Source of the DNA: Lachnospiraceae bacterium
GTDB taxonomy: Bacteria; Bacillota; Clostridia; Lachnospirales; Lachnospiraceae
Direction of reading: 5' to 3'
Assembly: GCA_021204285.1 (NCBI GenBank)
Contig: JAJPZP010000110.1
Coordinates: 3,095 to 13,667, forward strand
Length of the DNA stretch: 10,573 nucleotides
Positions 7,585 to 10,573 of the stretch are shown in pieces (the stretch's first letter is position 1; each line of letters begins with the position of its first letter). Under the pieces are notes generated by a model. It did no database searches, had not been told where the DNA came from, and was given only the letters and a program-made list of their open reading frames with translations. Both the position numbers and the translations under genes were made by a program.

Positions 7585-8175
7585 ATGAGAGTCATTGGGG
7601 TGACCGGCGGCGTTGGCGCCGGAAAGAGCGCGGTGCTTGATTACCTGGAGGGGCACTGTGACGCGCTGCGGATCGAGGCGGACAAGGTGGGTCACGAGGT
7701 CATGGAGCCGGGAGCAATCGCCTATGGTTCGGTAATTGAGGCATTTGGACAGGATATCGTGGGTCCGGATGGGAGGATCGACCGGAAAGCGCTTGGAAAT
7801 ATGGTCTTTGCGGATGAGAGGAAGCGGCTGCTTCTGAACAGCATCATCCATCCGGCTGTGAGAGAGGAGATCCTGCGGCGGCTTCGCGAGGCGGAGCAGA
7901 GGGGCGAGGTGCTCGCGGTCGTGGAGGCTGCCCTGTTTCTGGAGGAACACTACGAGACGTTCTGCGACGAGACCTGGTATATCTACACAAAGGAAGAGAC
8001 CCGGCGGCAGAGACTGCGCGGAAGCCGCGGCTACAGCGAGGAGCGCATCGACGCGCTGCTGCGCAGCCAGCGGACGCATGAGGAGTTTCTGGCGCGCTGT
8101 GACTGCGTGATTGATAATAACGGCAGCATCGAGGAGACGCAGCGCCAGGTTGACGCGGCACTGCGGCGGACATAA
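7585..8175 (+). CDS. coaE: Dephospho-CoA kinase
   Basis: This enzyme phosphorylates the ribose 3'-hydroxyl of dephospho-CoA with ATP, the last step of coenzyme A synthesis in the cytoplasm. The 196-residue length is normal. The P-loop GGVGAGKS lies at residues 8-15. EADKVGHEVMEPG (Asp33) matches the substrate-binding segment, usually written DAD in the family. IIHPAVREEI and the late Arg-rich lid RRQRLRGSRGYSEERI are family hallmarks, followed by CDCVIDNNGS near the end. The ATG directly follows the polA TAG, with GAGG eight bases ahead within polA, so the two genes are probably translationally coupled. polA-coaE adjacency is a common arrangement in Firmicutes. Confidence 0.97.
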   Translation: MRVIGVTGGVGAGKSAVLDYLEGHCDALRIEADKVGHEVMEPGAIAYGSVIEAFGQDIVGPDGRIDRKALGNMVFADERKRLLLNSIIHPAVREEILRRLREAEQRGEVLAVVEAALFLEEHYETFCDETWYIYTKEETRRQRLRGSRGYSEERIDALLRSQRTHEEFLARCDCVIDNNGSIEETQRQVDAALRRT

Positions 8176-8254
8176 GGCGGGAGAACAGAAGGATTCGAAA
8201 CGACAGCACCGGGGATGGCTGCCGTGCAGTCTGACGAAGAGGGATGGACAAAGG

Positions 8255-9052
8255 ATGAGATTTTGCAGCATAGCCAGCGGAAGCAGCGGCAACTGCATTT
8301 ATATAGGCAGCGGGCGGACACAGCTTCTGGTGGACGCGGGCGTCAGCGCGAAGCGGATCGAGGAGGGCCTGCAGGAGCTGGAGCTCACCGGGCAGGATAT
8401 TGATGGGCTTCTGATCACGCATGAACACGTGGACCATATCAAAGGCGTCGGTGTGCTGGCGAGAAAATACGGGTTCCCGATCTACGCGACGGCGGGGACG
8501 ATCGGGCGGATGAAGGCGACGGCCAGTTTAGGAACGGTTGACGAGGGGCTTTACCACGTGGTGCGCGCGGACGAGAGCTTCACGGTCGGCGATATCGAGG
8601 CGCAGCCTTTCACGATCTCCCATGACGCGGCGGAGCCGGTGGCCTATCATTTCTGCTGTGGCGGAAAGCAGGCCGCGGTCGCGACGGATATGGGCGTCTA
8701 TGACGACTACATCGTGCGGCATTTACAGGGACTGGATGTACTGCTCCTCGAGGCAAATCACGATGTGCGGATGCTTGAGGTCGGGCATTATCCTTATCCG
8801 CTCAAACAGCGCATCCTCGGTGAGCGCGGACATCTCTCGAATGAGAGCGCGGGAGAGCTCTTATGCCGGGTGCTGCATGACGATATGAAAAAGATTTATC
8901 TCGGGCACCTCAGCAAGGAAAACAATTATGAGGAGCTGGCTTATGAGACAGTGAGGCTGGAGATCCAGCTTGGCTCAACGGGTTATAGTCCCGGCGATTT
9001 CGACATCGAGGTGGCAAAGCGGGACGAGCGTTCCCATCTATGCGAGTTCTAA
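8255..9052 (+). CDS. Metallo-beta-lactamase-fold hydrolase, WalJ/YycJ-like
   Basis: A cytoplasmic metal-dependent hydrolase of the MBL fold, 265 aa, matching the length of the WalJ/YycJ family. It begins MRFCSIASGSSGNCIYIG, the family N-terminus, and carries the metal motif His56-x-His58-x-Asp60-His61 (THEHVDHIKG). Later metal or active-site segments are SHDAAEPVAY, LLEANHD and LGHLSKENN. The frame is open upstream to 8111, within coaE, but that stretch is unlike the family, so ATG 8255 is chosen; a GAGGG lies 11 bases ahead. In Bacillus the relative belongs to the walRK operon and has been linked to DNA mismatch repair; here it sits after polA and coaE. Specific substrate is unknown. It is separated from coaE by 79 bases with no clear promoter. 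Confidence 0.92.
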   Translation: MRFCSIASGSSGNCIYIGSGRTQLLVDAGVSAKRIEEGLQELELTGQDIDGLLITHEHVDHIKGVGVLARKYGFPIYATAGTIGRMKATASLGTVDEGLYHVVRADESFTVGDIEAQPFTISHDAAEPVAYHFCCGGKQAAVATDMGVYDDYIVRHLQGLDVLLLEANHDVRMLEVGHYPYPLKQRILGERGHLSNESAGELLCRVLHDDMKKIYLGHLSKENNYEELAYETVRLEIQLGSTGYSPGDFDIEVAKRDERSHLCEF

Positions 9053-9067
9053 GGAGGAAAAAAGATT

Positions 9068-9340
9068 ATGCAAAACAGATTTATCATCACGGTCGTGGGG
9101 CATGATACCGTCGGGATCATCGCGAAGGTCTGCACCTACCTGGCGGAACATCAGGTCAACATTCTCAATATTTCTCAGACGATTGTGGACGGTTATTTCA
9201 ATATGATGATGATTGTGGATACGGCCGCAGCCGGAGACGTCACGGAGATGTCCGGTGATCTCGGTGCGCTCGGGCAGGAGATCGGTGTCGTCATCCGCTG
9301 CCAGCACGAGGATATTTTCAATATGATGCACCGGATCTGA
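9068..9340 (+). CDS. ACT domain protein, UPF0237 family
   Basis: A 90-residue protein consisting of a single ACT domain, the small fold that binds amino acids or similar ligands and regulates partner proteins. The first strand and turn, [17 protein letters not shown], has the GxDxxGI pattern (Gly11, Asp13, Gly16). It continues through [21 protein letters not shown], with beta-alpha-beta-beta-alpha-beta spacing. The start has GGAGG ten bases ahead, and the gene is 15 bases after the MBL gene and 17 before the PFL-family gene. The family is almost always next to a UPF0210 gene (as SP_0238 and SP_0239 in Streptococcus pneumoniae), so the two probably work together. The ligand is not known from sequence. 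GcvR-like regulators share the fold but are longer. Confidence 0.93.
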   Translation: MQNRFIITVVGHDTVGIIAKVCTYLAEHQVNILNISQTIVDGYFNMMMIVDTAAAGDVTEMSGDLGALGQEIGVVIRCQHEDIFNMMHRI

Positions 9341-9344
9341 AGAG

Positions 9345-9350
9345 AAGGGG
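9345..9350 (+). promoter_or_regulatory. Shine-Dalgarno that sets the PFL-family start
   Basis: AAGGGG lies seven bases before ATG 9358. The next in-frame ATG (9370) would give an N-terminus starting MIN, common in the family, but it lies 19 bases from this site and is less likely to be used. Confidence 0.6.
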
Positions 9351-9357
9351 ACGGCAA

Positions 9358-10573
9358 ATGGGACAGACGATGATTAACATCAGTGAAGTGATCGAGACAA
9401 ACAAAATGATCGATCAGGAGAATCTGGACGTGCGTACGATCACGCTGGGCATCAGCCTTCTGGACTGCATCGACGCAAATCTGGAGACTCTGAAGAAAAA
9501 TATCTATGAAAAAATTACGGTGACGGCGTGGGATCTCGTCTCCACCGGAAAGGCGATCGAGGCACAGTATGGGATTCCGATCGTCAATAAGCGTATCTCT
9601 GTCACGCCGATCACGCTTGTGGGCGGCGCAGCCTGCCGGACGCCGGACGACTATGTGGAGATTGCGAAGGTGCTCGACCGCGCGGCGAAGGAGGTCGGCG
9701 TCAATTTCTTGGGTGGCTTCTCCGCGCTTGTTTCAAAGGGCATCACGAAGAGCGATGAGCTGCTGATGCGCGCAATTCCGCGGGCTCTGGCTGAGACAGA
9801 GTGTGTGTGCAGCTCGGTCAACGTCGGTTCGACGAAGACCGGTATTGACATGGACGCGGTGCGTCTTATGGGTGAAATTATCAAGGAGACGGCGGAGCTC
9901 ACAAAAGAGCAGGATTCTCTTGGCTGCGCCAAACTCGTGGTGTTCTGCAATGCGCCGGATGACAATCCCTTTATGGCGGGCGCTTTCCACGGTGTCACGG
10001 AGGGCGACGCGGTCATCAACGTGGGCGTCAGCGGACCGGGTGTTGTGAAGACGGCGCTCGAGCAGGTGCGCGGGGAGAGCTTTGAGGTACTCTGCGAGAC
10101 GATCAAAAAGACGGCCTTCAAGGTGACGCGCGTTGGACAGCTGGTGGCACAGGAGGCGTCCAGAAGGATGGGCATACCCTTCGGTATCATTGATCTGTCA
10201 CTTGCTCCGACGCCGGCGGTCGGTGACAGCGTCGCGGATATCCTGCATGAGATCGGAGTCGAATACGCAGGTGCGCCCGGCACGACGGCGGCGCTCGCCC
10301 TGCTGAACGACCAGGTGAAGAAGGGCGGCGTCATGGCTTCCTCCTATGTGGGAGGCTTGAGCGGCGCGTTCATTCCGGTCAGCGAGGACCAGGGCATGAT
10401 TGACGCGGTGCAGGCGGGCGCGCTCTGTCTGGAAAAGCTCGAGGCGATGACCTGTGTCTGCTCAGTCGGCCTCGACATGATCGCAATTCCGGGCGATACG
10501 AAGGCGACGACGATCTCCGGTATCATCGCGGATGAGATGGCGATCGGCATGGTGAACCAGAAGACCACGGCGG
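9358..10573 (+). CDS. PFL family protein, UPF0210 (DUF711), 3' end missing (partial)
   Basis: A conserved protein of unsettled function, named for a fold resembling pyruvate formate-lyase. The visible 405 residues are open to the window edge, and about 45-50 residues of the usual length are missing. Family blocks in order are [67 protein letters not shown] (from Asp202), [23 protein letters not shown] (from Ser281), [17 protein letters not shown] (from Gly308) and [13 protein letters not shown]. No glycyl-radical motif of true pyruvate formate-lyases is seen, so formate-lyase activity should not be assumed. A short extra stretch (TKEQDSLGC, near 180-190) appears longer than in relatives I recall. 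It follows the ACT gene by 17 bases; the ACT protein may regulate it. Confidence 0.94.
   Translation, partial: MGQTMINISEVIETNKMIDQENLDVRTITLGISLLDCIDANLETLKKNIYEKITVTAWDLVSTGKAIEAQYGIPIVNKRISVTPITLVGGAACRTPDDYVEIAKVLDRAAKEVGVNFLGGFSALVSKGITKSDELLMRAIPRALAETECVCSSVNVGSTKTGIDMDAVRLMGEIIKETAELTKEQDSLGCAKLVVFCNAPDDNPFMAGAFHGVTEGDAVINVGVSGPGVVKTALEQVRGESFEVLCETIKKTAFKVTRVGQLVAQEASRRMGIPFGIIDLSLAPTPAVGDSVADILHEIGVEYAGAPGTTAALALLNDQVKKGGVMASSYVGGLSGAFIPVSEDQGMIDAVQAGALCLEKLEAMTCVCSVGLDMIAIPGDTKATTISGIIADEMAIGMVNQKTTA

Noticed and set aside
8111..8254. Upstream extension of the MBL-fold gene into coaE
   Set aside because: The added residues are basic and unlike the family, whose N-terminus begins at the ATG at 8255.
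8176..8254. Possible internal promoter in the largest gap of the operon (79 bases)
   Set aside because: No convincing -35/-10 pair or terminator hairpin could be found; it holds only the ribosome site of the next gene.
9651..10334. Open frame of 227 codons on the minus strand opposite the PFL-family gene
   Set aside because: Low-complexity Ser/Thr/Pro-rich translation with no motif, fully inside a well-conserved + strand gene.
9358..10573. Annotation as pyruvate formate-lyase enzyme
   Set aside because: The sequence matches UPF0210/DUF711, named for fold similarity only; no glycyl-radical motif is visible in the part present.

Overview
The window reads as chromosomal DNA from a GC-rich member of the Clostridia, most likely a Lachnospiraceae relative. 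This rests on the protein flavours (clostridial-type alanyl-tRNA synthetase with a Cys-rich insertion, proofreading-less PolA, VanR/VanS-like two-component pair), on purine-rich Shine-Dalgarno sites, and on the ACT/PFL-family (UPF0237/UPF0210) gene pair typical of Firmicutes. Placement below class level is inference. All recognised genes lie on the + strand. I see no mobile element, CRISPR array, tRNA or rRNA.

Region 1 (1-1942) holds the 3' part of an OmpR-family response regulator gene, overlapped by its partner membrane histidine kinase gene. Start of the regulator and promoter of the pair lie outside the window.

Region 2 (1943-2070) is a short control region. It has an extended -10 promoter (1958-1986), a GC-rich hairpin with a short T tract (2001-2026), a second hairpin with a five-T loop (2025-2051), and a strong Shine-Dalgarno that sets a GTG start for alaS at 2071. 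The first hairpin could end the two-component transcript, act as a leader element of the alaS transcript, or both.

Region 3 (2071-10573) is a tightly packed gene string that looks like one operon: alaS, a small zinc-finger membrane protein, polA, coaE, a WalJ/YycJ-type metallo-beta-lactamase-fold protein, an ACT-domain protein, and a PFL-family (UPF0210) protein cut by the window edge. Gaps are 18, 0, 0, 79, 15 and 17 bases, and two junctions are stop codon directly followed by ATG, which suggests translational coupling. The string mixes translation (alaS), DNA repair/replication (polA, possibly the WalJ-like nuclease), coenzyme A synthesis (coaE) and two conserved proteins of unsettled function.

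Most of the window is ordinary housekeeping DNA. The points most worth a second look are the orphan zinc-finger membrane protein between alaS and polA, the alaS leader with two hairpins, the WalJ-like gene placed next to polA rather than with walRK, and the ACT/PFL pair. I do not see clear evidence of a wholly new system.
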